Assembly (NCBI GenBank): GCA_019745415.1 | Contig: JAIETF010000007.1 | Span: 1 to 64,000, forward strand | Source of the DNA: Candidatus Obscuribacterales bacterium | GTDB lineage: Bacteria; Cyanobacteriota; Vampirovibrionia; Obscuribacterales; Obscuribacteraceae | Reading direction: 5' to 3' | DNA: 64,000 bases | Shown: positions 42,213 through 55,699 of the stretch, in pieces | How positions within the stretch are numbered: position 1 is the stretch's first letter | Layout: each line of letters opens with the position of its first letter | Notes under the pieces: generated by a model | Told to the model about the DNA's origin: nothing | The model's database searches: none | Seen by the model: only the letters and a program-made list of their open reading frames with translations | Position numbers and translations under genes: made by a program

Positions 42213-43316
42213 TTAGTTGGTGAGGGCCCTTACCCCCATGCGGGTAAAGGTGCGAACCCCACGTCTAGTCAAATAAGATGCCATACTAGAAGAGCCCGAG
42301 CCCGAGCCGGAACCGGAAGCGTTAGAAACGCCACCGCCTTTCATCTTTGCTTGCTTCATGGCATCGACATTACCTATGCGCGGCGCATGCTTGGCGGCAT
42401 CTTTATCGACTTCACCCGAAGCAGTGCGATAGTCTTCGTTCTTGTCATAAAGCGGGCGGCCATAATCGCTGTAAACGGCAACATCGAACTGATTATAGGG
42501 AAGGAAGGGGCGTACTGCCATTCTTTCATGCATGATTAGGTCAGTGGTCTTGAAGGCTCCAGGGGGAGCCTTGCCACCCGGCTCAAGTATCTGCGCAGCC
42601 AGGGTGGGGTTCAAGATTGTATCCGAGGTGGAAAGTCTATGCTTTGCCTCGTATTTCTGGTCAAACCCCTGCATTTTGCTGCGCATCTTAGTGGCGTCTG
42701 AATGGGCATAGGCATGAGCCAGATGCAGCCGGTAGAACTCACGGCGTTTCTGGTCATAGCTCATATTGCTTGTCCACACGGTATTGAGCTTTTTAGCCAG
42801 ATCCACTTCATGGACTAAATCGGCGGGAGCCCAATAGCCGGGCAGGCAATGCAATACAGTGCCGTCTGAGGCCAGCATGAACATCTGAATATTGTGCGGA
42901 CCGGCACCGTTTGTAGTGCGAACCGCCTTGCCGGTCACTTCATGCTTACCAGAAACACCCGAATACTCCGACCCAGTTATATCTCGGGTGGCACATTCAA
43001 AATTATCTTTGAGAACACTTACTACTTGAGGCGAAGAGAGCGACACGGCTCTCAAACTATTTCCGGCGCTTCAAGTGGCCCCGTTCAGTTTGCCCAATAT
43101 GTGCATATAAAAGACCATCTTGCCTTTCTGGCGAGCCGCTTCTTGGGCCTGCGAAAGACTCTGATACCAGGGAATCTCGGTCAATAGATAATTGACATTC
43201 TCCCACTGTTCGGTGCCGGTTATAAGCTTGGGACCAGCTTGGGCCGGCAAGGTTAAGGTGCAGGCGGCCAGCATTGCTAAAGCTAATAGCCGTTTGGGAA
43301 ATCTAAATTGATACAT
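42213..43316 (-). CDS. candidate thioredoxin-fold selenoprotein (UGA-Sec at codon 82)
   Basis: One continuous frame of 367 residues if the TGA at 43073-43071 is read as selenocysteine; otherwise it splits into 81-aa and 280-aa parts in the same frame. A signal peptide ([18 protein letters not shown]) leads to a thioredoxin-like start: helix [12 protein letters not shown], strand MVFYMHILG, then [16 protein letters not shown] at the redox position. After the U, residues run on as in a thioredoxin fold: helix [18 protein letters not shown], strand [13 protein letters not shown], then [15 protein letters not shown]. The C-terminus has a Gly/Ser-rich linker. A SECIS-like hairpin starts 17 nt after the TGA, and a tRNA-Sec gene lies in the window. 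The alternative is a nonsense mutation. Confidence 0.7.
43036..43053 (-). promoter_or_regulatory. bacterial SECIS-like hairpin after the in-frame TGA
   Basis: On the minus strand GAGAGC and GCTCTC form a perfect 6-bp stem with the 6-nt loop CGTGTC. From the last base of TGA there are 17 nt to the stem and 23 nt to the loop. That is within the 16-37 nt range and 3-14 nt loop described for bacterial SECIS, and a G lies in the first two loop bases, as that model requires. The hairpin is inside the coding sequence, as is normal for bacteria. Confidence 0.6.
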
Positions 43317-43410
43317 AAGCCGACCTCGTTTAGAGAAATGTCCATATCTCTATAACGATCATCATGAGCAAAAAGTTCAATTTTGGACAGCAAAAAAAGA
43401 TTAATTCGTA

Positions 43411-44064
43411 TTATTCGTCTTCTTTTGCCAATTTTCGCTCTGAAATTTCATAACCGGTCAATTGAGAAAGAGCTTCCATAATGCGCCAGGTCGTCTCTTC
43501 CAAGTCGTCTGAGCCTTGCATGACCTTGCCGATGCGCACGGTGACCGGACCAAAACGCTTATCTGTATTGATAAATCCTATGGGCAATATGGGCGCCCCA
43601 GTCACTTTGGCAAAATAAGCCGGTCCAACATTTGGTTTGCCGAGCTTGCCCGGTATCTTGCAGCGGGTGCCCTCAATAAACATGCCAATCGACCAGCCTC
43701 GCTTCATCATCATGCGCAAAAACTTGATGCGCGATATCTCCGGGCGCTTTCTGTTCACCGGTACAGCCCCCACCCAGGTGAGAAAACGGCCCAGCCAGTA
43801 GGTATCCCAAAGCTCCTGCTTGGCGAAATAAACAATCTTCATCTGGGTGGAGACTGTAAAAAGAGGCGGATCGTAAAAGGAGCGGTGATTACCAACGATT
43901 ACCAGAGGTCCATCGGCAGGCAGGTTCTCTCGCCCTTCTATCTTTATTCTAGTGAAGATGCGGTGATAGATTTCAAAGCATTTTCCAGCAAAGCCTTGGG
44001 CCTCGATCCTCTTTTCGTCAAAATAATCGGAATCGAGCCTGACCAAGTCATGGGCAGTGGGCAT
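43411..44064 (-). CDS. plsC: 1-acyl-sn-glycerol-3-phosphate acyltransferase
   Basis: A 217-aa PlsC-family enzyme that puts the second acyl chain on lysophosphatidic acid at the inner membrane. The catalytic NHxxxxD motif is GNHRSFYDPP; the second conserved block is FIEGTRCKIPGKLGKPNVG (the FPEGTRS equivalent). It follows the TPR-NHL gene by 9 bp with AGGAGC before its start, so the two are likely co-transcribed. The selenoprotein gene follows with a 94-bp gap. Confidence 0.9.
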   Translation of the reverse strand: MPTAHDLVRLDSDYFDEKRIEAQGFAGKCFEIYHRIFTRIKIEGRENLPADGPLVIVGNHRSFYDPPLFTVSTQMKIVYFAKQELWDTYWLGRFLTWVGAVPVNRKRPEISRIKFLRMMMKRGWSIGMFIEGTRCKIPGKLGKPNVGPAYFAKVTGAPILPIGFINTDKRFGPVTVRIGKVMQGSDDLEETTWRIMEALSQLTGYEISERKLAKEDE

Positions 44065-44073
44065 TAAGGGCTC

Positions 44074-45303
44074 CTATCGGGTCACTACAGTGCGCGGCAA
44101 AGTTATGCGCACGATTGAATTGTCTTGTTGCTGACTGACAAAGAGATTACCCTCTTTATCTAGAGCCAGATAATAGGGACGCTTGAAACCAGTCCCGATA
44201 ATGGTTGAAATGCCGGCAGGGGTGATGCGCGCCACAGTGTTCGATTCATAGTTGGCCACATAGATATTGCCGGTCTCATCGGCCACAAGACCGATTGGTC
44301 CTTTCAAATGGGCACCTGAGCTAAACTGGCTGCGGGTGCCGTCGGCTGAAATGCGATCAACACTATTAGTTTCATAATTGGCCACATAAAGATTGCCGGA
44401 ACGGTCGAAAGTCAAGCCGGATGGGGCGGAAAAACCAGTGGCGATGACTCTTACTGAGGTGTTGGCCATCACCGCCGTCGGATTATTGGCTTTTGCCGGC
44501 ACAGGGGCCTGGGCGACTGGAGCAGCCTGGACCGGCTGACTGATAGAGGTTTGTGCCATTGAAGCTTGACTAGGATAAGCCTCTCTATAGCTTGCAGTCA
44601 TAGTCTGTTGGGTCGGCTGGGACTGTTGCATGGTCTGTTGTATGGGTTGTTGTATCGGTTGTTGCATCGGTTGTTGCATTGAACCCTGTTGCATTGGAGC
44701 CTGCTGTGTGATCACCGGCTGGCTATTCATATTGAGCTGTGGTTGCGGATTAGGACTATAGCTCGGGGTGGCGATGGTAGCGCCTGAAAGTTGTGCATCG
44801 CACATCTGGCTGCGCTTCTGGGCATCGTTAAAATGTGTGGAATTGGGCGCAATCGAAGCAAAATGGGTCTTAGCCTCAGCCGCTCTGCCCATTTCCATCA
44901 GGGCAAGACCAAGTTGATAGTGGGCATCTGGGTCGGAAGGCTTCACCCGCAGCACTTCTTGAAAGCGCGGAATGGCTTCTTTGGCCCGGCGCTGGCTTTG
45001 ATAAAGTACGCCCAGATTGTATTGGGCATCAGCCAAATTGGGATCGAGATCAGTGGCTCTTCTAAAGAAGATAATCGCCGACTCTAGAGAGCCTTGCTGA
45101 TAGGCCTGCAGTCCGAGGTTGTACATGCCCACCGCCTGATGGTTCTGTTGACCAGCGGCACCCTGAGGCAGGTTCTGATTTTGTCCGTGGGCTGACGGCA
45201 GCGCAATAATCACAGTACCGGCAATGAGACAGCTCAGCTTAAGCATCTTTCTAGCTGTGAAAGAGATGCAGTTTCCGGCTGAAAACTTTCTGGACATTAG
45301 CAA
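44074..45303 (-). CDS. secreted TPR-NHL repeat protein with Gln-rich linker
   Basis: A 409-aa protein. Starts at 45303 or at an internal ATG (MLKLSCLIAGTVIIALPSA, a signal peptide). TPR units occupy about 55-160 (YQQGSLESAIIFFRRATDLD). Then comes a low-complexity Gln/Met/Pro linker of imperfect QQPMQQPIQQ repeats (about 195-245), and finally three to four NHL-type propeller blades (LTFDRSGNLYVANYETNSVD, LVADETGNIYVANYESNTVA). Such proteins bind ligands or partners outside the cytoplasm. It leads the plsC-containing unit. Confidence 0.8.
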   Translation of the reverse strand: MLMSRKFSAGNCISFTARKMLKLSCLIAGTVIIALPSAHGQNQNLPQGAAGQQNHQAVGMYNLGLQAYQQGSLESAIIFFRRATDLDPNLADAQYNLGVLYQSQRRAKEAIPRFQEVLRVKPSDPDAHYQLGLALMEMGRAAEAKTHFASIAPNSTHFNDAQKRSQMCDAQLSGATIATPSYSPNPQPQLNMNSQPVITQQAPMQQGSMQQPMQQPIQQPIQQTMQQSQPTQQTMTASYREAYPSQASMAQTSISQPVQAAPVAQAPVPAKANNPTAVMANTSVRVIATGFSAPSGLTFDRSGNLYVANYETNSVDRISADGTRSQFSSGAHLKGPIGLVADETGNIYVANYESNTVARITPAGISTIIGTGFKRPYYLALDKEGNLFVSQQQDNSIVRITLPRTVVTR

Positions 45304-45489
45304 ACCCCTTAACTGGTTAATTGAAGCCCTGCATAAAATGTAGCGGTCTTGGGTACAACAAATAGACAGATTTGAATGCTAACCCTACCGATATCTAGAG
45401 GATTTTATCAGAGAGAACCGCAAAATAAGGCGCGGAAAGCCAAAAAGGCTTATTGCAGGCACTATATAAGATCTTAAACAGGAAGCTCT

Positions 45490-45933
45490 ATGAGAACCGT
45501 TGGACACATTATCACATCAGCCGGAGTCGGAGCCGCCAGCTATCTGGTATACAAATCTAGAAAAGCAGCTGTGGCGAGCTTTTTGGCCGGCTTCCTTATT
45601 GATTTAGACCATATCGTAGATTATGTCCGGGCCCATGGCTGGAAACTGGACTGGGGTAGGTTCTCAGAGGCAGCACACGAGAAATACTCAGGTAAGCTTT
45701 ACTTGCCTCTTCATTCCTATGAGCTTCTCGCTCTTTTCTTTCTTTTCTTCAAAGGACCAACCCGCCAACCATATAGAGTCGGCATTACTGTTTCTATACT
45801 CACCCATCTTCTACTCGACCAGCGCTGCAACCCGTCGCGCAAGGCCGGCACATATTTTCTAGCCCATCGTATTTCTAAGCGATTCAACGCTAACGAAATA
45901 CTTTGTTCCGACTACTCAAGACACAAGCACTGA
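45490..45933 (+). CDS. membrane-associated metal-binding protein, YdjM/DUF457-like
   Basis: A 147-aa protein with hydrophobic segments at about 5-25, 28-42 and 75-88. It has the pattern H6...FLIDLDHIVDY, LPLHSYELL and LTHLLLDQ. This spacing of His/Asp motifs at membrane edges is typical of the YdjM/DUF457 group of predicted membrane-bound metal-dependent hydrolases. It begins MRTVGHIITSAGVG with AGGAAG upstream. It converges with rpoC2 over a strong shared terminator. Confidence 0.65.
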   Translation: MRTVGHIITSAGVGAASYLVYKSRKAAVASFLAGFLIDLDHIVDYVRAHGWKLDWGRFSEAAHEKYSGKLYLPLHSYELLALFFLFFKGPTRQPYRVGITVSILTHLLLDQRCNPSRKAGTYFLAHRISKRFNANEILCSDYSRHKH

Positions 45934-45978
45934 TTAAAGCTCAGTCTTTAGCCAGTGCCCTTCAGCCACCCCTAATTG

Positions 45979-46011
45979 AAAGAAAGCTTCCCCTAAAGGG
46001 AAGCTTTCTTT
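45979..46011. terminator. bidirectional terminator between the 45490 gene and rpoC2
   Basis: A 14-bp stem AAAGAAAGCTTCCC/GGGAAGCTTTCTTT with a 5-nt loop, with A-tract before and T-tract after, so it can end transcription from both sides. Confidence 0.9.
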
Positions 46012-46045
46012 TCATGCGTTCTTACTCAATTGAGTTAGATACTGA

Positions 46046-49000
46046 TCAGGCCGGAACGTTGAAGCTGCCTTCACCGATGGGCGGATATATATCTTCCTCT
46101 TCTTCCTCTTCTTCCTGGGGCTGTGAATGACCCTGGAAGCCAGTACCGGCGGGAATGAGACGACCGATGATCACGTTCTCTTTGAGACCGCGCAGCCAGT
46201 CTTTCTTACCTTCAACAGCAGCTTCGGTGAGGATTCTTGTGGTTTCCTGGAAGGAAGCGGCTGAGATGAAGCTCTCGGTATTGAGTGAAGCCTTGGTGAT
46301 ACCGAGCAGTACGTCGGTGTAGGTGGCACCTTCGAGACCCTGCTGGCCCATCTTGTCGTTCTCTTGCTCGATGATATAACGCTCCATCAGCTCACCGGGG
46401 AGCAAGATGGTGTCCTTCGGCTCATCTACGCGCACTTTACGGGTCATCTGACGAACAATCACTTCGATGTGTTTGTCGGCGATGTCTACACCCTGAGAGC
46501 GGTAAACAGATTGAACTTCATCGACCAGATATTTCTGAGCAGCAGCGATACCGCGCAGTCTGACAATGTCGTGAGGGTTGGGCGGTCCGTCGGTGAGGGC
46601 GGTTCCGAGGGTGATTTGTTCAGCGTCTTCAACGATAACGTTGAGACCCTGAGGAATCACCACTTCTTCTTCGGTACCGTCGCCGAAGACCAAGAAGAGC
46701 CTGGTTACGTCGTCTTCGGTAAGGATGCGGGCGCGTCCTTCTTTCTCAGCGAGAATGGCGTTCTCTTTCGGCTTTCTGGCTTCAAGAAGCTCTTCTACAC
46801 GAGGAAGACCCTGAACGATGTCCCCAGTTTTCTGTCTTTCGAAGATGAGAGTAGCGAGCAAGTCGCCTCTTTGCACCAGGGCGCCGTCTTCAGACTGCAA
46901 TTGGGTGTTGACCGAGATCAGATAAGGTCTGCCTTTTCTGATCACGACATCGGCACCGTCCACCGAGACGACCTGACCGGAGACTCCGGCTGTGGAAGAC
47001 TTGGATAGGTTATCGCCGAGACGAATCAAATCACCGTCTTTGACGGAGGCAGTGCCTTTGATTTTCTGATGTGTCTGCTGTTCTTCTGTGATTAGAAGAA
47101 TACGGCGCTCGTCGTTCTTGGACAGCTGTACTCGGGCGGAAGTGCGGGTGAGCACCTGGGTGGTGGCTACCGGCTCCTTCGCTTCGATTACCTGACCATG
47201 TTCGACTGCGAGCAGGGTGACGTTAAGGTCTTGCTCACGGCGCAAGAGGATGTTCTCTTGGACGACGATGAGCAACTCTTCGCCCATTTCGACAATACCC
47301 TTGAGACCTTGCAGGTGTCCTTGCATTTGCAGAACCAGTGAGGTTCTGGTCAGCTGGGCGCCTTGCAGGTTACGCACTTTTTCGCGATCGCGGAAAAGCA
47401 GCTGGGTGACGGAACGGAGCGAGATTTTCTCGTCGGTTGCTCTGTGCTTGAACTTGGTCTCTCTGGGCTCGATCCAGTACTCTTCCACTGGTCTAACCAG
47501 GGCATAGCAGGAACCGTCTTCTTTCTCGAAGAAACTTACCAGCTTACGCTCTTTGTAGGTAAGACCATCGATAATCTCGGTACCGGGCTCGACAATCTGA
47601 CCTTCGGGAACGCGCAGGTCTGAAGGATCGTTGATTGGCACCAGTTCGCCGGGTCTGATGATTACTTCGTGGATGATGTCGTTATCAGCGATGATTTCGA
47701 TAACACCTTCCATATGGGCAAAGACATCTTTGACCACTTCTTGACCGGCTGTTACTGTTTCGCCGGTTTCAGACATCTTGAGCGAGCTGTCTTTCGAGAT
47801 AAAGTGTACTTCTTCGGGAACGAAGAGCACTTTACCGGCCTTGGTGACCACTCTTCTGTCGTCGATTTCGACGCCGTCATAGATGATCTCGCCGCCGCAG
47901 CTGACTACGTTTGTACCATCGTCAACAAGCTCAGCGATGATTTTGCCGTTCTCGACCACTTCATCGTTTACCACTTTGATGGCGAAAGATTCTTTCTGTT
48001 TGGCTACTTTCCAAACATGACCTTTCTGACCGGGTTCGAGCTTGGCGTTGCTTGCACCAACCGAGGCGATGATAACGTTGATTTCTTTACCCTTGACCAA
48101 TCTGGTTTGGGTTTTGCTGCGACCAACTTTTACCACTTCGGTCTCGATTTCAGGACCAAATCTCACTTCACCACCATGCTCGGAAGTGATTTGAATTTCG
48201 GCTAGAACATCGAGAGCGTTCACTTCTTGACCGTCTTTAACGACCACATGGGCGCCCGACGGCAAGTTGTAAACGTCGCCTTCCAGTACCCAGATGATAC
48301 CGGCGCGGTTGGCTGTTCTAGAGATGTTGCCCTGACGGTCGCGTTTTTCGTCGGCTTGGAAGCCTTGGAACATGATACGACCGGAGATATCGGCAGTGAT
48401 ATCTTTGGTGGCGCGCTCAGTCAAATTCTTTTTCTGACCCGGCGGATCGTACTCACATAGCACCTGTCCGGCTGTGACCTCGGCGCCGCTGCTGACGTGC
48501 AAGAAAGAACCAGTAGGGATATTGACCGAATGCTCTTTCTCTCCGGCAACTACTTTCATGACACCATCTCTGGTGGTCTGTTCCATAACATCGCCATAAG
48601 CGGTACGAATGGAACGGCTCTGCAGCTTGAAGGAGACTGTACCTTTAGCGGGAGATTTGACCTGGTTACGGCTGCTGCCGCCTGAGACCGCACCACCGGT
48701 GTGGAATGTTCTCATGGTCAGCTGTGTACCAGGTTCACCGATTGACTGAGCCGCGATGATACCGATTGCTTCACCTTGATCGACCAATCTGTTATTGGTT
48801 AGAGACCAGCCGTAGCACTTTTGGCAGACACCGTACTGGCTTTCGCAAGTGAGCGGTGATCTTACCTTCACTTTCTTGGGCTTCTTGAGAGCACCGTCGA
48901 TAGTGGTGGAGAGCTTACGGGTGACAAGCTCGCCCAGTCTGGCGATTACTTCACCGGTTTCAGGATCGACTACATCTTCAGCCAGTGTGCGGCCATAGAT

Positions 49001-49732
49001 ACGCTCAGAGAGCTTGACCATGTCTTTGTCGCCTTCCGAGATCGGCTGCATGGCAATACCACGCTTGGTACCGCAGTCGGGCTCACGTACGATAACGTCC
49101 TGAGCAACGTCGACAAGACGTCTGGTTAGATAACCAGAGTCGGCTGTTTTGAGCGCTGTATCTACGAGACCTTTTCTGGCGCCGTAGCTGGAGATGATGT
49201 ACTCGGTAACGTTCAGACCTTCACGGAAGTTGGCTTTGATGGGCAAGTCGATAATCTGACCTTGAGAGTCAGCCATCAAGCCCCTCATACCGACAAGCTG
49301 ACGAACCTGCGAGATGTTACCTCTAGCGCCGGAGAACGCCATCATGTAAACCGGGTTCAGTCTATCGAAGTTATCGACTACTTCTTTGGTGAGCTGGTCG
49401 GTTGTAGCAGACCAGGTATCGATTACTTTGTTGTAGCGTTCAACTTCGGTGATATCGCCGCGTTCATAACGCTTCTGAGCGGCTTCGATTTCTTTTTCGG
49501 CGGCTGAGATGAGACCCTTTTTGGCTTCGGGTACATCCAAGTCGTCAATAGAGATTGTGACGCCGGCCTTGGTGGCATATTTAAAACCGAGGTTCTTAAG
49601 AGCGTTGGCCAGCTCAGCTGTGCGGGCTGTACCAAAGCGCTCGTATACATCGGAAAGAAGCGCACCTAGCTTCTTTTTATCAACTGTGGTGTTGATGAAT
49701 TCAATTGTTTCTTTCTTATCGCCTGTGACCAT
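46046..49732 (-). CDS. rpoC2: RNA polymerase subunit beta-prime C-terminal part (RpoC2)
   Basis: A 1228-aa subunit corresponding to the C-terminal two thirds of bacterial RpoC: VIRDALKSADSGYLTRR-like bridge/trigger region (DTALKTADSGYLTRRLVDVA), the zinc-binding CESQYGVCQKCYGWSL, the trigger-loop segment GIIAAQSIGEPGTQLTMRTF, and the C-terminal QVMMREMLRR-type end (EDDVTRLFLVFGDG, then ILPGELMERY). The middle contains repeated sandwich-barrel hybrid motifs as a lineage insertion, but it is shorter than in many Cyanobacteria. The ATG start lies 53 bp after rpoC1. The split is the phylum marker. Confidence 0.97.
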   Translation of the reverse strand: MVTGDKKETIEFINTTVDKKKLGALLSDVYERFGTARTAELANALKNLGFKYATKAGVTISIDDLDVPEAKKGLISAAEKEIEAAQKRYERGDITEVERYNKVIDTWSATTDQLTKEVVDNFDRLNPVYMMAFSGARGNISQVRQLVGMRGLMADSQGQIIDLPIKANFREGLNVTEYIISSYGARKGLVDTALKTADSGYLTRRLVDVAQDVIVREPDCGTKRGIAMQPISEGDKDMVKLSERIYGRTLAEDVVDPETGEVIARLGELVTRKLSTTIDGALKKPKKVKVRSPLTCESQYGVCQKCYGWSLTNNRLVDQGEAIGIIAAQSIGEPGTQLTMRTFHTGGAVSGGSSRNQVKSPAKGTVSFKLQSRSIRTAYGDVMEQTTRDGVMKVVAGEKEHSVNIPTGSFLHVSSGAEVTAGQVLCEYDPPGQKKNLTERATKDITADISGRIMFQGFQADEKRDRQGNISRTANRAGIIWVLEGDVYNLPSGAHVVVKDGQEVNALDVLAEIQITSEHGGEVRFGPEIETEVVKVGRSKTQTRLVKGKEINVIIASVGASNAKLEPGQKGHVWKVAKQKESFAIKVVNDEVVENGKIIAELVDDGTNVVSCGGEIIYDGVEIDDRRVVTKAGKVLFVPEEVHFISKDSSLKMSETGETVTAGQEVVKDVFAHMEGVIEIIADNDIIHEVIIRPGELVPINDPSDLRVPEGQIVEPGTEIIDGLTYKERKLVSFFEKEDGSCYALVRPVEEYWIEPRETKFKHRATDEKISLRSVTQLLFRDREKVRNLQGAQLTRTSLVLQMQGHLQGLKGIVEMGEELLIVVQENILLRREQDLNVTLLAVEHGQVIEAKEPVATTQVLTRTSARVQLSKNDERRILLITEEQQTHQKIKGTASVKDGDLIRLGDNLSKSSTAGVSGQVVSVDGADVVIRKGRPYLISVNTQLQSEDGALVQRGDLLATLIFERQKTGDIVQGLPRVEELLEARKPKENAILAEKEGRARILTEDDVTRLFLVFGDGTEEEVVIPQGLNVIVEDAEQITLGTALTDGPPNPHDIVRLRGIAAAQKYLVDEVQSVYRSQGVDIADKHIEVIVRQMTRKVRVDEPKDTILLPGELMERYIIEQENDKMGQQGLEGATYTDVLLGITKASLNTESFISAASFQETTRILTEAAVEGKKDWLRGLKENVIIGRLIPAGTGFQGHSQPQEEEEEEEDIYPPIGEGSFNVPA

Positions 49733-49785
49733 TTGTCCCTCGTCTTTTATGGCATCGACAGTAAAAGCTAATTTCGATCCACTGC

Positions 49786-51585
49786 TTAGTTGACCGTAGC
49801 GATCGCTTCGCGCACAACCTGGTTGAAGATGATGCGACCAGGAGTGGTCTCAATCATCTGACCGTCAAAGTCACGAACTTTGATTTTGGCGTGCAGATCG
49901 AGAATGCCGGCTTCAAAAGCTGAGCGAGCATCGGCGAGGCTAACGAAACGCATACCGGCACCGCGACAGATGGAAGGATCGTCGTTGCCCGGTTTTTCGA
50001 TGGTCAAGTAATAGATGCCGAGCACCATGTCCTGGGTAGGAGTGATGGTGGGGCGTCCAGTGGCGGGAAGCAGGGTGTTGTTGGAAGCCAACATGAGCAT
50101 GTGGGCTTCAGCCTGAGCTTCTACCGATAGAGGTACGTGAACGGCCATCTGGTCACCGTCGAAGTCAGCGTTGAAGGCTGAGCAAACAAGCGGGTGCAGC
50201 TGGATAGCGCGACCTTCCACCAGTACCGGCTCGAAAGCCTGAATACCGAGTCGGTGGAGCGTAGGGGCGCGGTTCAGGAGTACCGGGTGGCCTTGAATGA
50301 CTTCTTCGAGAATTTCCCAGACGATGGCTGAGCCTTTCTCGATTTGTTTCTTGGCTGATTTGATGTTCTGAACAATCTGGCGCTCGATGAGCTTATTGAT
50401 CACGAAGGGCTTGAAGAGTTCAAGAGCCATTTCTCTGGGCAAACCGCACTGGTGCAGTTTGAGTGTCGGACCAACCACGATAACCGAACGACCTGAGTAG
50501 TCGACGCGCTTACCGAGCAGGTTCTGACGGAAACGACCTTGCTTACCTTCGATGATGTTGGAGAGCGATTTGAGCGGACGGTTGTTGGGACCGACCACCA
50601 CACGACCTCTTCTGCCGTTGTCGATGAGAGCATCGACGGCTTCTTGCAACATACGCTTCTCGTTTCTGACGATGATTTCAGGAGCGCCCATTTCGAGCAG
50701 CCTGGCCAGACGATTGTTTCTGTTGATCACGCGACGATAGAGATCGTTCAAGTCGGAAGTGGCGAAGCGTCCACCATCGAGCTGCACCATCGGGCGCAGG
50801 TCGGGCGGGGTGACTGGGAGATTATCGAGAATGACCCAGGTGGGGTCGGTATGTGATGAAAGCAGAGCTTCCACCAGTCTCAGTCTTTTGATGATCTTAG
50901 CCCGCTTCTGCTGTGAACCACCGGAGCCGGCGAGTTCTTCACGGAGAGCAACCGAGATTTCTCTCAAACCGGGCAGTTCAATGAGGCGACCACGATCGTC
51001 TTTGTTGTCTGGACGCTCGTAGACGGGCTTGGCCAAATCGTGCAAGAGTTGCTTGATGGCTTCGGCACCGATACCGACGTCGAACTGCAGGTTGGGATCT
51101 TCGAGAAGCTTTTCGTACTCGTCTTCGGCGAGCAACTGATTTTTATGCAAATCAGGCGCGTTACCGGCGTTGGTTACGACATAAGCGTTGAAATAGACAA
51201 CCTGTTCCAAATCACGCAAGGGCAGGTCGAGCAAAAGACCAATATAGCTCGGAATGCCCTTGAGGAACCAGATATGGGTTACCGGCGAAGCCAGTTTGAT
51301 ATGACCCATTCTGTGACGGCGTACTTTTGAATCGGTCACTTCGACGCCGCAGCGTTCGCAAGTGATACCGCGGTGACGAACGCGCTTGTACTTACCGCAA
51401 TAGCATTCCCAGTCCTTGGAAGGTCCAAAGATGCGCTCGCAGAAAAGTCCGTCTTTCTCCGGTTTGAGCGTTCTGTAGTTGATTGTCTCTGGCTTGGTTA
51501 CTTCGCCGTGAGACCAACTGAGAATACGCTCCGGTGACGCGATTCCAATTTTGATGTAGTCAAATCGGTCAATACTTGTAGGCAT
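49786..51585 (-). CDS. rpoC1: RNA polymerase subunit beta-prime N-terminal part (RpoC1/gamma)
   Basis: A 599-aa subunit covering the clamp, rudder and active site of RpoC: zinc site CYCGKYKR and [27 protein letters not shown], and the catalytic Mg site [16 protein letters not shown]. It ends near the trigger helices. It lies 77 bp downstream of rpoB. In E. coli and most bacteria this region is fused to RpoC2; here the separate stop at 49786 and the 53-bp gap are clean, with no frameshift linking the two. Confidence 0.97.
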   Translation of the reverse strand: MPTSIDRFDYIKIGIASPERILSWSHGEVTKPETINYRTLKPEKDGLFCERIFGPSKDWECYCGKYKRVRHRGITCERCGVEVTDSKVRRHRMGHIKLASPVTHIWFLKGIPSYIGLLLDLPLRDLEQVVYFNAYVVTNAGNAPDLHKNQLLAEDEYEKLLEDPNLQFDVGIGAEAIKQLLHDLAKPVYERPDNKDDRGRLIELPGLREISVALREELAGSGGSQQKRAKIIKRLRLVEALLSSHTDPTWVILDNLPVTPPDLRPMVQLDGGRFATSDLNDLYRRVINRNNRLARLLEMGAPEIIVRNEKRMLQEAVDALIDNGRRGRVVVGPNNRPLKSLSNIIEGKQGRFRQNLLGKRVDYSGRSVIVVGPTLKLHQCGLPREMALELFKPFVINKLIERQIVQNIKSAKKQIEKGSAIVWEILEEVIQGHPVLLNRAPTLHRLGIQAFEPVLVEGRAIQLHPLVCSAFNADFDGDQMAVHVPLSVEAQAEAHMLMLASNNTLLPATGRPTITPTQDMVLGIYYLTIEKPGNDDPSICRGAGMRFVSLADARSAFEAGILDLHAKIKVRDFDGQMIETTPGRIIFNQVVREAIATVN

Positions 51586-51662
51586 GGTACCTGACAGTCC
51601 TCCATTGCCGCTATGCGGCTAACCTAGTGGGATGTGGCCTGAGCCACGATACTTTTGACTTC

Positions 51663-55157
<3,495 letters not shown>

Positions 55158-55232
55158 CGGTTACCTCGAATATATGGCTGTGGATGCAAAAAGTGACGCA
55201 GTTGCCCAGGCAACCGCAGACACAGGGGGTCA

Positions 55233-55262
55233 AATATACGTAGATATCTAAAGTATTGTCAA
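55233..55262 (-). promoter_or_regulatory. sigma-70-type promoter for rpoB
   Basis: On the minus strand TTGACA (55262-55257) and TATATT (55238-55233) are separated by 18 bp. This leaves a leader of about 70 nt before the rpoB ATG at 55157. It supports independent transcription of rpoB-rpoC1-rpoC2. Confidence 0.6.
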
Positions 55263-55699
55263 CGAAAATGTTGGGAATCATGACGCGCCGTCAAGCCCCC
55301 AAATTTTTCTTAAACTTTTCTCAAAGACCCGAACTCTTTTACCGGCAAAACGTTTCAAGCTTTTTAAGCAACTCGATAAAACTCTGCTAATTTAAACGCG
55401 ACTTTCTTAGACCTGGCTAAGGTGGAAAATTTAATGGAACCTGCGCTGAAAACCCAAGCAACTAAATCTTTTACATAGGTTTTGCATATTTTGCGGATAT
55501 ACATCTCAAAGAGAGTCTACACTAAGGTTTGTCGATGACACCTTGCCCAAACCGAGCCCGATTGAAACGCCAGAGAAGGCGGCGAAAAACTCGAAAAAGG
55601 CCGCAGGAGCGGGGATGACATCGCCGGTGGTGACTCGCCTACAAGTCAGAATTTTCAACCTTGTTTTGATGCGACACCACCACTGATACCGCCACTGAT
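55263..55699. other. 437-bp intergenic stretch, no gene seen
   Basis: It lies between the rpoB promoter and the tRNA-Sec gene. Only short frames are present on either strand and none has coding character. It must contain the tRNA promoter, which could not be placed with confidence. Confidence 0.4.
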
